The notes under the pieces are model-generated. The model had not been told where the DNA came from, searched no databases, and saw nothing but the letters and a program-made list of their open reading frames with translations. A program made the position numbers and the translations under genes. From contig NZ_CP144914.1 in NCBI RefSeq assembly GCF_008014775.2, forward strand, positions 992,001 to 1,056,000: a stretch of DNA of 64,000 bases, in the 5' to 3' direction. Positions 8,489 through 17,028 of this stretch are shown here, piece by piece. The DNA is from Alkalicoccus halolimnae. GTDB lineage: Bacteria; Bacillota; Bacilli; Bacillales; Salisediminibacteriaceae. The number at the start of each line of letters is the position of its first letter. Within the stretch, counting starts at the first letter, position 1.

Positions 8489-9409
8489 CTACTGCCAGGA
8501 GATATCTTTTTCGGGATAAAGCTGTTTGACCCTGCGCTGAAAAGAAACGACGGTTAAAATAATGGATCCAATCATAAGAGCGATCCCGGCTGCCTGCCAG
8601 CCGGTTAAAAGTTCATTCAGCACATAAAAGCTGATAACGACAGAAATGATTAATTCAACGGAGGATAATATGACCGCCTTACTCGATTCAACATAATAAA
8701 GACCGAGTGTAAAGAAAATATAGGCAAAAATAGTAGAGACGATCGAGATGCCGAGGAGCGGTATCCAGACCGCTCCGGTTAACAGCAGTTCATGATGCTC
8801 CCATATACCGCTCGTTGGTAGCGTGAAAATACTGCCTGCTACAATAGCATAAAAGGTCATCGTAAACGGGTGGTAGAGGCCGCTGATATATTTACCGATC
8901 AGGCTGTAGGAGGAACAGAACAGTCCTGCAAGCAGACCGAGAAGGAGCGTGCTGATCGTAATGGAAACGCCTCCGGCTGGAAATAATCCAATGGCAAGGG
9001 CACAGCCGACGATCGTAAAGACAATCGCTGTTCCTTTTTGTGGAGTTAATTTTTCTTTAAAAAAGATCCGCGCGATAATTGCTGCAAAAATCGGCGAGGT
9101 ATAAATAAAGACGACGGCGATGGCGACGGTGGCACGTTCCATTACAGCGAAATAAAACCAGTTAAATAAAGCAATACTGACAACTCCGAGTACGAAAAAA
9201 TAAGGGAAATCACGAAGCCTGATCTTTAAATACTCCCGCGCCGAAACGAGGAGAACGAGAAATAAAATAATACTGGAAAGGGACAGGCGGGCAGTAACAA
9301 CCTGCCAGGGTGTAAAACCGTATCCATACAGCTGCTGCACGAATAAACCGGTAACTCCCCAGCACGCAGCCCCGCCGATGACACAGGCGTAAGCAACTGC
9401 TGAATTCAT
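8489..9409 (-). CDS. EamA/DMT-superfamily transporter
   Basis: A 306-residue integral membrane protein with about ten hydrophobic helices in two EamA repeats. The first opens with CVIGGAACWGVTGLFVQ and the second with LLAGLFCSSYSLIGKYISG. Drug/metabolite transporters of this type export amino acids or metabolites; the substrate is not predictable. GAGGAGGG lies seven bases before ATG. A second, unrelated-sequence DMT transporter is encoded at 19678. It is monocistronic and divergent from a 500-bp gap. Confidence 0.87.
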   Translation of the reverse strand: MNSAVAYACVIGGAACWGVTGLFVQQLYGYGFTPWQVVTARLSLSSIILFLVLLVSAREYLKIRLRDFPYFFVLGVVSIALFNWFYFAVMERATVAIAVVFIYTSPIFAAIIARIFFKEKLTPQKGTAIVFTIVGCALAIGLFPAGGVSITISTLLLGLLAGLFCSSYSLIGKYISGLYHPFTMTFYAIVAGSIFTLPTSGIWEHHELLLTGAVWIPLLGISIVSTIFAYIFFTLGLYYVESSKAVILSSVELIISVVISFYVLNELLTGWQAAGIALMIGSIILTVVSFQRRVKQLYPEKDISWQ

Positions 9410-9936
9410 GGCCGATCCCTCCTCTTTACGTTCAGATATATTTGGTCTGCCTGAAAAGAGCAGACAGCGTCATACAGCCAAAGTACCGCATATAATGCGG
9501 AAATACAATAGAAATTTACCATTTACAGGAAAACTTTTTCAGTATAATTTTCTTTGAGGGATAACCTGTTCATACGTAAGTGGTCTGATGAATAATATTT
9601 GGCAGGGAGGAGCCTGCATTCTTCTTCGTACCATTGGATCGTGACGCTGCTTTATTCAGTCTGACAGAGAAATTTCTGTTATCCAGGCATGAATCAATTT
9701 CATCAGGACTTTTTCCGGGAGAACAGACGAATATTAATCGAATAATTATATTCTGACTTTCCTATTTAAAAATGCCATCATAGAAACGTAGATCGTGTAC
9801 CTTATTCCTTTTTATAAAGTGTGGCTTCTTAACGAATCGAAAGACCAATATCATGGTGATTCCTCCATTTTTTGTAACCTCCTCTGTTTCACTTACGACT
9901 AAAGTTATAAACAGAGACAGAATGGAGGTTTTTCTT
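9410..9936. other. Gene-free interval between transporter and lipoprotein
   Basis: No gene seen. A short family A-like terminus (TGAATCAATTTCATCAGG) lies near 9689-9706. The rest shows no repeat or conserved structure that I can identify; the promoters of both divergent genes should be here. Confidence 0.5.
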
Positions 9937-10881
9937 ATGAATAGAAAACAAAGTCTTCTGTTTATTCTTCTGGCAGCTGTGCTGCTCGTTCTCGGGGCAT
10001 GCATGAATCAGGCGGAAAATAATCAGGCTTCCGATAATCGGAATACAGAGGAAGCCGTGAATGATGACGGAGGTCTCGTCGAGTCAAACGAAGGGGCTCC
10101 GGATGCTCCTGCGGAAGAAGATGGGGAGCAGGAAGATTTTCCGGAAAGCGAGGAAGCACCGACTGCCGATCAGACAGGGCAGATGGTGATTTACAACGGA
10201 GATATCTCTATCGAAGTAAATAATTTTGATACAATCCAGTCTTCCATTCAAGAGCAGGTCGACAGCATGGGAGGGTATGTCGTCGAGTCCAATGTGCAGC
10301 AGGCAGGAGAGAACGAAGAGCGTAGTGGAAGAATAGTCGTCAGAATTCCACAGGAGCATTTTCACCCGTTTCTGCAGGAATTGGAATCTGCTAGTACGAC
10401 GGTACTGGAACAATCCACAAGCGGAAACGATGTTTCGGAAGAATATGTCGATCTTGAGTCCCATCTCGAGTCTCAGGAGGTGGTGGAAGAGCGGCTGCTG
10501 ACTTTCCTGGAAGAGGCTGAGTCGACGGAAGATCTGCTTGCTATTTCTCAGGATCTGGACGAGGTGCAGAGTGAAATCGAACGGGTGACCGGAAGAATGA
10601 ATTATTTGGAAAACCAGGTGGCATTTTCTACCGTCACGATCCAGATACAGGAACGCGCCGTTCATGTCGATCAGATTCAGGATCAGGAGTCGCTGAATAC
10701 TTTCGAACATGCACAAAGTCTGTTTATGAATACGGTGAACTTCCTGCTTACGGCGTTATCGCGCGTGGTTATTTTCCTTATCGGATTATCCCCGGTGATC
10801 ATCCCTCTTGCTGTTATTGCTGGAGCTGTTTACTGGTTTTCCCGGCGCCGGAAAAAGAAGGAGCAGAAAAGTCAGGAATAA
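9937..10881 (+). CDS. DUF4349 lipoprotein
   Basis: A 314-residue surface lipoprotein. The signal peptide ends in the lipobox LVLGAC, so Cys around residue 20 is lipidated. An acidic low-complexity linker (about 22-75) follows, then the DUF4349 domain (NGDISIEVNNFDTIQ, GRIVVRIPQEHF, EEYVDLESHLESQEVVEERL) with coiled-coil character around 160-235. A C-terminal hydrophobic helix (about 265-300) precedes a basic tail, a topology usual for DUF4349 proteins. ATG 9937 has GGAGG eight bases upstream; the longer frame would bury the signal peptide. Function unknown. Confidence 0.88.
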   Translation: MNRKQSLLFILLAAVLLVLGACMNQAENNQASDNRNTEEAVNDDGGLVESNEGAPDAPAEEDGEQEDFPESEEAPTADQTGQMVIYNGDISIEVNNFDTIQSSIQEQVDSMGGYVVESNVQQAGENEERSGRIVVRIPQEHFHPFLQELESASTTVLEQSTSGNDVSEEYVDLESHLESQEVVEERLLTFLEEAESTEDLLAISQDLDEVQSEIERVTGRMNYLENQVAFSTVTIQIQERAVHVDQIQDQESLNTFEHAQSLFMNTVNFLLTALSRVVIFLIGLSPVIIPLAVIAGAVYWFSRRRKKKEQKSQE

Positions 10882-11217
10882 GCGGAGCTTACCTTGCTTA
10901 CGCAGTTTCGTAAATTTCTCCTTTTCGTCAATCATAATAACAGCGGCCTTCCTTAAAACAAACTGAAGGTTATGTATCTTATTCGGGATTTACTCGAGGA
11001 TCTTCTATTGAGGAATTCTTTACTATATAGTGATTTTAGAGAGGCTCATAATGTCCTGTCCCGTTTTTCAGAGGCTTAATTTACTGAGGAGCGGGGTTTT
11101 GGTTTGCAGCAGTCAAAAAAAGCCGGGGTCTGGCGGCTTACGCTCAGAAAAAGATTTGATATAATAAGTGAAAGGATTTATCCTGAGAACGGAAAACAAC
11201 GTTATGGAGGAGGCAGG
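10882..11217. other. Intergenic region with probable kinase promoter
   Basis: No gene. TATAAT at 11160-11165 with TTACGC about 16 bases upstream is a plausible sigma-A promoter for the kinase starting at 11218. Confidence 0.35.
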
Positions 11218-13074
11218 ATGATGAGGGAATCACAGATGACCGCTGCCGCAGATGAAAAAATGAATATTCAGGATCATATAAATGAAATTGGAGACAAACA
11301 AGGTGCTCACATCCTCTATATGTTTGATGACGAGGAACGATATATGGATCACGCTGTCGATTATATAGCCGAAGGCATTTTAAAAAAACAGAAGATTATT
11401 GTTGTAGAGTCCAAATCCTTTCTGGGAAAGCTGAAAGATAAACTGCTTGAAAAAGGACTTCCTCTACAGAAACTGAAAAAAATCACATACGTCGAAAACG
11501 ATGAGCTGTATTCGTCGGCAAGCGATTTTAATGCTTCTAACTCCTATGAGAACCTGTTGAACCTCCTGGAACCGAACTTTGCCGGAAACGATGCGACAAG
11601 GATCTGGGGTCAGGTTTTAGTTCAGGGGAATGCGATCAGCGAATTGAGAAAATACGAGTGCGCCTGTGATGACCTTCTCGGGGAAAAGCATGTAATCAGC
11701 GTCTGCTCGTATAATGCTCTGACATGTTCCTCCTTTATTCAAAATGAAATGCTTAAAGTTCATGAATACTTTATGACGGACGAACAGATCGTCAAATCTC
11801 CCCTCTACAGCGAAGACTATTTATTGGAGTTTGCCGAAGCAGACAAAAAGAAGTTAAAGAAAATCGAGCAGGACTATGAAAAAATAAAAGAAAAAAATAA
11901 TAAACTGCTTCTCGAGCACCATCAGCTTCAGATGGCTAAAAGAAATGCCGAAAAAGCGAATCGGACGAAGAGTATTTTTCTATCGCAGATGAGCCATGAT
12001 TTACGTACGCCGTTAAACTCTATTTCCGGATTTACCCAGATTCTTCTGGAAGAAGAGCAAATGAGTGGAAAGTCTTTATCGATGCTGAACAGAATCAATG
12101 ATTCCTCCAATCATTTACTGGAATTAATAAAAGAAATTCTTGATTTTTCTGCTATTGAAGCTGGAAATATCCGTTTAAATGTAAAGCCTATTCCAGTTAA
12201 AACGCTTCTGGAAGAATGCATTTCCGCTATTTCCTTCGAGGAACATTCCAACGTCGATATCGTGGTAGAACCTATGGATGAGGATTTGTATATCGAGGCC
12301 GATCACATGCGGATAAAGCAGGTAATCAATAATTTACTGACGAACGCCCTTAAGTACAACACGGATAATGGAAAAATACGCATCTACACGTCAAGAGGGC
12401 AGAACAGACTAAAGCTGAATGTGGAAGATACAGGGATCGGGATCCCGGAACAGGAAATAGACATGTTATTCAAGGCTTTCTACCGCAGTAAACGAAACAT
12501 GCAGCAGTGGAAAGGTTCCGGCCTCGGCCTCGCGATTGTTTCGAAGCTGACAAAAGAAATGGACGGCTTGTATGGAGCGTATAACAACGAAGGAAAAGGC
12601 GCTACGTTCTGGGTCTCTTTCAAAAGCATGGAAAAAGAACAGGTTGTCTTGTTTGAGGGTGAAAACAGGATGAAGGAAGTTATCGAGCCTGTCCCTTCAC
12701 AGGAGAAAAAAGTCTTATATATTGAAGATCAGCCGGAAAACCTAGAGCTGATTGAAGCGGTGCTGAAAAGTGTTGAAGGAGCTTCCTTATCAGCTGCTGA
12801 AACCGGCCGGGAAGGAATCCAGGCAGCAGCGGAACACAGCCCGGACTTAATACTGCTCGACCTTGGTCTCCCGGATATAGATGGCAGGGAAGTCCTTTCC
12901 AGTCTGAAAGAAGAGGAGGCAACAAGAGATATACCTGTTATTGTTATCAGCGCTGATGCGAATGACTCTACGGTTGAAGACATGAGCAGACGGGGCTGCG
13001 TGGAATATATTACAAAACCTGTTCAGCTTCAGGAATTAAAGAAAAAGCTGTCTGTATCGTTACAGGTTCGGTAA
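11218..13074 (+). CDS. Hybrid histidine kinase with N-terminal MEDS domain
   Basis: A 618-residue soluble sensor. Residues about 20-185 match the MEDS/DcmR-type sensory fold (AHILYMFDDEERYMDHAVD). A coiled coil follows (about 215-255), then HisKA with the phospho-acceptor His260 in SHDLRTPL, and HATPase_c (N box NNLLTNALKYN near 370, EDTGIGIPE, GSGLGLAIV). The C-terminal receiver domain has acidic residues near 503 and phospho-acceptor Asp548 in LLDLGLPD. No membrane segment, so it senses a cytoplasmic cue. GGAGGAGG precedes ATG 11218. It is convergent with a GGDEF-EAL protein across a shared terminator. No cognate output regulator is adjacent. Confidence 0.88.
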   Translation: MMRESQMTAAADEKMNIQDHINEIGDKQGAHILYMFDDEERYMDHAVDYIAEGILKKQKIIVVESKSFLGKLKDKLLEKGLPLQKLKKITYVENDELYSSASDFNASNSYENLLNLLEPNFAGNDATRIWGQVLVQGNAISELRKYECACDDLLGEKHVISVCSYNALTCSSFIQNEMLKVHEYFMTDEQIVKSPLYSEDYLLEFAEADKKKLKKIEQDYEKIKEKNNKLLLEHHQLQMAKRNAEKANRTKSIFLSQMSHDLRTPLNSISGFTQILLEEEQMSGKSLSMLNRINDSSNHLLELIKEILDFSAIEAGNIRLNVKPIPVKTLLEECISAISFEEHSNVDIVVEPMDEDLYIEADHMRIKQVINNLLTNALKYNTDNGKIRIYTSRGQNRLKLNVEDTGIGIPEQEIDMLFKAFYRSKRNMQQWKGSGLGLAIVSKLTKEMDGLYGAYNNEGKGATFWVSFKSMEKEQVVLFEGENRMKEVIEPVPSQEKKVLYIEDQPENLELIEAVLKSVEGASLSAAETGREGIQAAAEHSPDLILLDLGLPDIDGREVLSSLKEEEATRDIPVIVISADANDSTVEDMSRRGCVEYITKPVQLQELKKKLSVSLQVR

Positions 13075-13117
13075 AAAAAGGCTTTCCCCTGAAGTTTGGA
13101 GGGGAAAGCCTTTTTTA
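13074..13117 (+). terminator. Bidirectional intrinsic terminator
   Basis: A 17-bp stem, AAAAAAGGCTTTCCCCT (13074-13090) with its complement (13100-13116), T runs on both strands. It lies between the convergent kinase and the GGDEF-EAL gene. Confidence 0.88.
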
Positions 13118-13166
13118 TGCTTATTGAATAAGTGAGTCTGTCTGTGCCGAACGGTAATTGAAAGCA

Positions 13167-14849
13167 TCAGGTAATAAGGATAGTTTTTTCATTAATATAA
13201 GCAGTGACGTCTTCCACAGAAGAAGGAGGGAAAAAATAGTGGCCCTGCAGGAGATGACAGCCTTCTTTTAATGCAAGAGCAAGCTGCTCTTCGTTTTCAA
13301 TACCTTCAATAACAGTTTTTATCCGCAGATCTTTGGCAAGACCGCTGATCGATTTGATCACAGCCCGATTTTTAACTCCGTCCGATTCATTTCTTAAAAA
13401 TGACTGGTCAATTTTTATCGTATGGACCGGGAGATACTTCAATACACTCATTGAAGAGTAGCCCGTACCGAAATCATCGATGGAAATTTTAATGCCGAGA
13501 TCACTCAATTTTTCGACGATGACGAAGAGTGCTTCAATGTTTTCCATGAAGATGGTTTCGGTAATTTCCATTTCCAGATTTTCAGCTGGAACGCCTGTTT
13601 CTTTCAAGATTTTCTGAACCATTTCATAAAAGCTTTCCATTTTTTGAAGCTGAAAGGTAGAGACATTGACAGTAATATTGAAATCGGTGAAACCTTGATC
13701 CTGCCACTTTTTCAACTGAGTGCAGGCTTCTCTTAAAACCCACTCACCAAGCGGGACGATTAAGCCCGTCTTTTCAGCCAGAGAAATAAACTGGACAGGA
13801 TAAAGGGTGCCAATCGTCGCGTGATCCCAGCGGACAAGAGTTTCCACACTCTTAATGCGATTGGTTCTCATATCGACAATTGGCTGATATTCGAGGAAGA
13901 AGTCTTCTTCGTTTAAGGCCTGCTGGATATCGCCGCCGATATTAATCTGCTGCTGGATCATCTGCTGCATTTCTTCTTTGTAAACAACGTAATGATTTTT
14001 ATACCGTCTTTTCACCATATACATTGCAAGCTCCGCCTGTTTCAACAGTTCTTCTACAGACGTTTCTCCGCTGCCCTCATAATAAGTAATGCCGATACTG
14101 CTTGTCAGCTGAAAGGTGTGCTGGTTGTAGTGAAACGGTTCTTCCAGACTTTTGATAATGGATTTCGCACAGGTAACTGCGGTTTCGTGCTGTGGAATAT
14201 CCGAGATGAGCAGGGAAAACCCCTGGCTTCCTGTTCGTGCCAGCGTCTGATGGCCTTCGAAACACCCGTTAATACGGCCGATCGCTTCTATTAAAAGCTG
14301 GTCGACTGAGGAAGAATGTCCTAAATAATCGTGCACGCTTTGAAAACCATCAACATAAATATAAAGAAGAGCCGTCAGAGATTTTTTCTCTCTGGAAATC
14401 TGGATAGATGTGGCGAGCCTGCTTTCCAATAGAGATTTATTAGGCAGCTTAGTTATTGGATCGTTGTTTTCAAGAAATCTGATTTTTCTTTCCTGATGTT
14501 TTTCTTCTGTAATGTCTCTCGTAACAGAGAGGAGGTATTTTGAACCATCCTTTGAATTGGTAATTAAAGAAAGCTTTGTCTCTTCGACGCTCTCTTCTCT
14601 GTACTGAATAAAGACAACCGGCTTTCCAGTGGAAACAGCCTCCTTATAAGACCCTTGTATTTTTTCCCATTCGGAAACAGGCAGGATCTCCTGAAGGGTT
14701 TTGTTTATCGGATTGTCGGGGCTGTTTTTTTCAGCGGCTTTGTCATTAAGGAAAACATATTGATAACGGTTCCGCTCTTCTACTTTTAAAATAGATACCT
14801 CGTCATCCAATTGATTGGCCAGCTGCTGATAGTCGATTAGATTATCCAA
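13167..14849 (-). CDS. PAS-GGDEF-EAL protein, degenerate cyclase and probable c-di-GMP phosphodiesterase
   Basis: A 560-residue cytoplasmic protein. An N-terminal PAS-like sensor (about 1-120) is followed by a GGDEF domain (about 125-285) whose signature is GSQGF instead of GGDEF, so cyclase activity is unlikely. The EAL domain (about 300-550) starts EYQPIVDMRTNRIKSVETL (ETL for EAL) and keeps NVSTFQL, EITET, IDDFGTGYSS and the KIDQSFL lysine-bearing motif, so c-di-GMP hydrolysis is plausible. TTG 14849 follows AAGGAG. In this window the c-di-GMP-I riboswitch at 60.0 kb is a possible downstream reader. Convergent with the MEDS kinase. Confidence 0.85.
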   Translation of the reverse strand: MDNLIDYQQLANQLDDEVSILKVEERNRYQYVFLNDKAAEKNSPDNPINKTLQEILPVSEWEKIQGSYKEAVSTGKPVVFIQYREESVEETKLSLITNSKDGSKYLLSVTRDITEEKHQERKIRFLENNDPITKLPNKSLLESRLATSIQISREKKSLTALLYIYVDGFQSVHDYLGHSSSVDQLLIEAIGRINGCFEGHQTLARTGSQGFSLLISDIPQHETAVTCAKSIIKSLEEPFHYNQHTFQLTSSIGITYYEGSGETSVEELLKQAELAMYMVKRRYKNHYVVYKEEMQQMIQQQINIGGDIQQALNEEDFFLEYQPIVDMRTNRIKSVETLVRWDHATIGTLYPVQFISLAEKTGLIVPLGEWVLREACTQLKKWQDQGFTDFNITVNVSTFQLQKMESFYEMVQKILKETGVPAENLEMEITETIFMENIEALFVIVEKLSDLGIKISIDDFGTGYSSMSVLKYLPVHTIKIDQSFLRNESDGVKNRAVIKSISGLAKDLRIKTVIEGIENEEQLALALKEGCHLLQGHYFFPPSSVEDVTAYINEKTILIT

Positions 14850-14957
14850 ATCGTGCTCACTCCTTTTTGAACGTAATGCTTTCTTGGTGATGAAATAGAT
14901 TGAGCAGGAAATTTATATATAATATAAGTGAAGGCATTTCGAAATACTTATTATAAT

Positions 14958-15223
14958 GAATCAATTTCATAAGTCGCTGTAAGAAAGAAATTTCCGAACA
15001 TGGTGAATGATTTCCACTTCATACGGACGCTTTCCGCGGGGCTCGTCTTCAACTAATTCTTCCAGTGCTATACACTGGAAGAATGGATTTTAAGACTTCG
15101 CTTAACCCCGCCGGAGTCGTCGTCTGCCGTTTTAATCATCCGAATTTATAGACGAATATTCAAACTATAAATTGATAAAATGTTCGTTAAAATAACTTAA
15201 ATAATATATTATGAAATTGATTC
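14958..15223 (-). repeat. Family A MITE-like element, copy 2 (TSD TAAT)
   Basis: A 266-bp element with perfect 15-bp inverted ends (GAATCAATTTCATAA and TTATGAAATTGATTC) and the target duplication TAAT at 14954-14957 and 15224-15227. The body is the reverse complement of the copy at 54901. No ORF. Confidence 0.9.
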
Positions 15224-15831
15224 TAATGTATAAATCCGAATATTTGATAAGATCTCCGTTTTAGACAAATGCTTTCCCGGCGGCTTGGCTTCAGCTCTCT
15301 TTTGTAAGAAACCCTTTCGCAAAGGTTGATCTTTCGAGAGCGCTTCCTCCTGCGGGAGTCCCTGTCTTTCATTGCGATATCATAAGTAATACAACCGTTC
15401 AGATATAAAATTACGCAAATATTCGTATCTTTCTCCGGGAAACATACTTATAAAATGGATTCAACTAAGAAGAAAAATAGATTTTTTCAGGGTTCTGCAC
15501 ACGTATCTAACATTTAATTATAAATGAGAGGGAGGAGGGGAACAATGCGATCCAGGCGAAATACAGGTTAACGGGTCTGTAATGGTCGATAAAGTGTCTG
15601 AAATGTTCGTAAAAACTGGTTTAAGATAAAGAATTATGGGAGGAGGGCTGCTGGTTTCATACTTAGCGCCAAAAGCTTCTTTAAAAGAGGCAGCGGGGCA
15701 GCTGTTTTATGTAAGTGCCCCGCAAAGAGCAGGTTTGCAGGTCGAAGATACTGGTAAAGGGGGGCTGCTGGTAGAAGAATTTTATATCCAGGGCGGAACA
15801 GCCGGTGTCTGCACCAGGGGCTGTGAATTTT
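15224..15831. repeat. Diverged family A-like relic and featureless DNA
   Basis: 15240-15470 resembles a decayed family A body (a GGACGCTTTCC-like block and an end AAAATGGATTC). 15470-15831 holds a short open frame with no ribosome site or recognisable product, and a direct repeat GGGGCTGCTGGT-like near 15645 and 15765. No gene called. Confidence 0.45.
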
Positions 15832-16563
15832 TTACTGCTTTAATCTTTCCACAAGTTCCAGGTACTTGAGCTTTGACACGTGCGCATATTTACTGAAATC
15901 TTGAAAGTATATGAAATAGGTTTCGCCGTCACTGATTATCTGAGATACAAAATTTAAATTTATAAGGAAAGATCGATGACTGGAAAAAAAGTTATCTTTC
16001 AGCATTTTCGAATAATTCTCGAGTGTTTCATTACTTTCGTATGTCGTCTCTCTAGTATGGATAAAGGTTTTCCGGTTCATTTTTTCAATGAAAACTATTG
16101 TATCTGTATCTATAACCTGCAGAGCAGTACTTGTTTTAACGATTAATTTTTTATTTTTGCTGACACTGGACTCTGCCGGTGATTTTTCTGAAGAAATTGA
16201 GGGTTTTATTTTTTCCAGCGCTTCATAAAGCCGTATTTTTTTAATAGGCTTAACGATATAATCTACGGCGGAGATATCGAAAGCTTCCACTGCAAATTCT
16301 TCGTAAGCTGTCGTAAATATATATTGAAGAGAAGGATTTGTTTTAATACACTCTTTGACCGCCTTCATGCCATCGAGCACCGGAAGACCGATATCGACAA
16401 GAGCTACATCCGGTTTAAGGTTGAAATTCAATTCTATTAGTTCTTCTCCGTTTTCTACCACGCCGACAATTTCGAAATCTGCAGCTTTTTTTAAAAATTC
16501 CTGGAGAATTTCCGATGAATTAGTATCGTCTTCTGCAATAATTACTTTTCTTTTCTTCATCAT
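15832..16563 (-). CDS. LytTR-family response regulator
   Basis: A 243-residue DNA-binding regulator. The receiver domain (1-120) has acidic pocket residues in IIAEDDTNS, phospho-acceptor Asp in VALVDIGLP near 56, and Lys in VKPIKK. The C-terminal LytTR domain (about 140-243) has FIEKMNRKTFIHT and FFSSHRSFLINL, the latter family-diagnostic. AAAGG lies seven bases before ATG. No sensor kinase is adjacent, so it is an orphan; LytTR regulators usually control surface, peptide or competence functions. Confidence 0.88.
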   Translation of the reverse strand: MMKKRKVIIAEDDTNSSEILQEFLKKAADFEIVGVVENGEELIELNFNLKPDVALVDIGLPVLDGMKAVKECIKTNPSLQYIFTTAYEEFAVEAFDISAVDYIVKPIKKIRLYEALEKIKPSISSEKSPAESSVSKNKKLIVKTSTALQVIDTDTIVFIEKMNRKTFIHTRETTYESNETLENYSKMLKDNFFSSHRSFLINLNFVSQIISDGETYFIYFQDFSKYAHVSKLKYLELVERLKQ

Positions 16564-16789
16564 TTAAAAACCTTTCCGTAAATTATTAACATGCTGGCAG
16601 ATCGTTATAATGTCTGCCAAATTTAATAGGTACTCCAGTCAGCAGGAGAGACTCGCATGGTTACTTCCTATTGTAACAAAATAAATAAGCTTCATCATAT
16701 TTGGGGATTGTCCAAGTGAAACCTGTACCTGGTAAATATCTGTTTTCGATCAATCCGAAAATCATCGGTTGTTCTCACTGCGGCAGAAA

Positions 16790-17002
16790 AGTATCATTAT
16801 TAGGAGGCAGAGGCTGTCCTGTCTTTTACCATAAGCTGGAGTGGACATGGGGCGACTCCGAGGCGATGAAGGACGAGCTGAAGATCCATCCCGCCCGACT
16901 AAAGGGAGGAAGGAATTAGCTGAGGCCGCCCCTCCCGGCAAGCGTCCCCATGGTAACGAAAGCGCACGTTCATCGATTATCTACTTAATTTTCAATGCAG
17001 CC
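16790..17002. repeat. Family B element, right part intact
   Basis: Contains CTGGAGTGGACATGGGGCGA at about 16840, the core, GGCAAGCGTCCCCATGG, and the right end TTTTCAATGCAGCC. It may extend leftward to about 16700, since short open frames there look like the long copy at 33990. It ends 27 bp before the SUMT start codon, just upstream of its ribosome site. Confidence 0.6.
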
Positions 17003-17028
17003 TTTTAATAAAGGGGAGGGTGGAGAGA

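Noticed and set aside
15636..15869. 77-codon open frame on the plus strand
   Set aside because: No ribosome site at a sensible distance, Gly-rich product without family resemblance, and it runs into the 3' end of the LytTR gene.
16701..16919. 72-codon open frame with a Cys pair (GCSHCGRK)
   Set aside because: It runs into the family B repeat core, has no good ribosome site, and similar frames arise by chance in other copies of the repeat.
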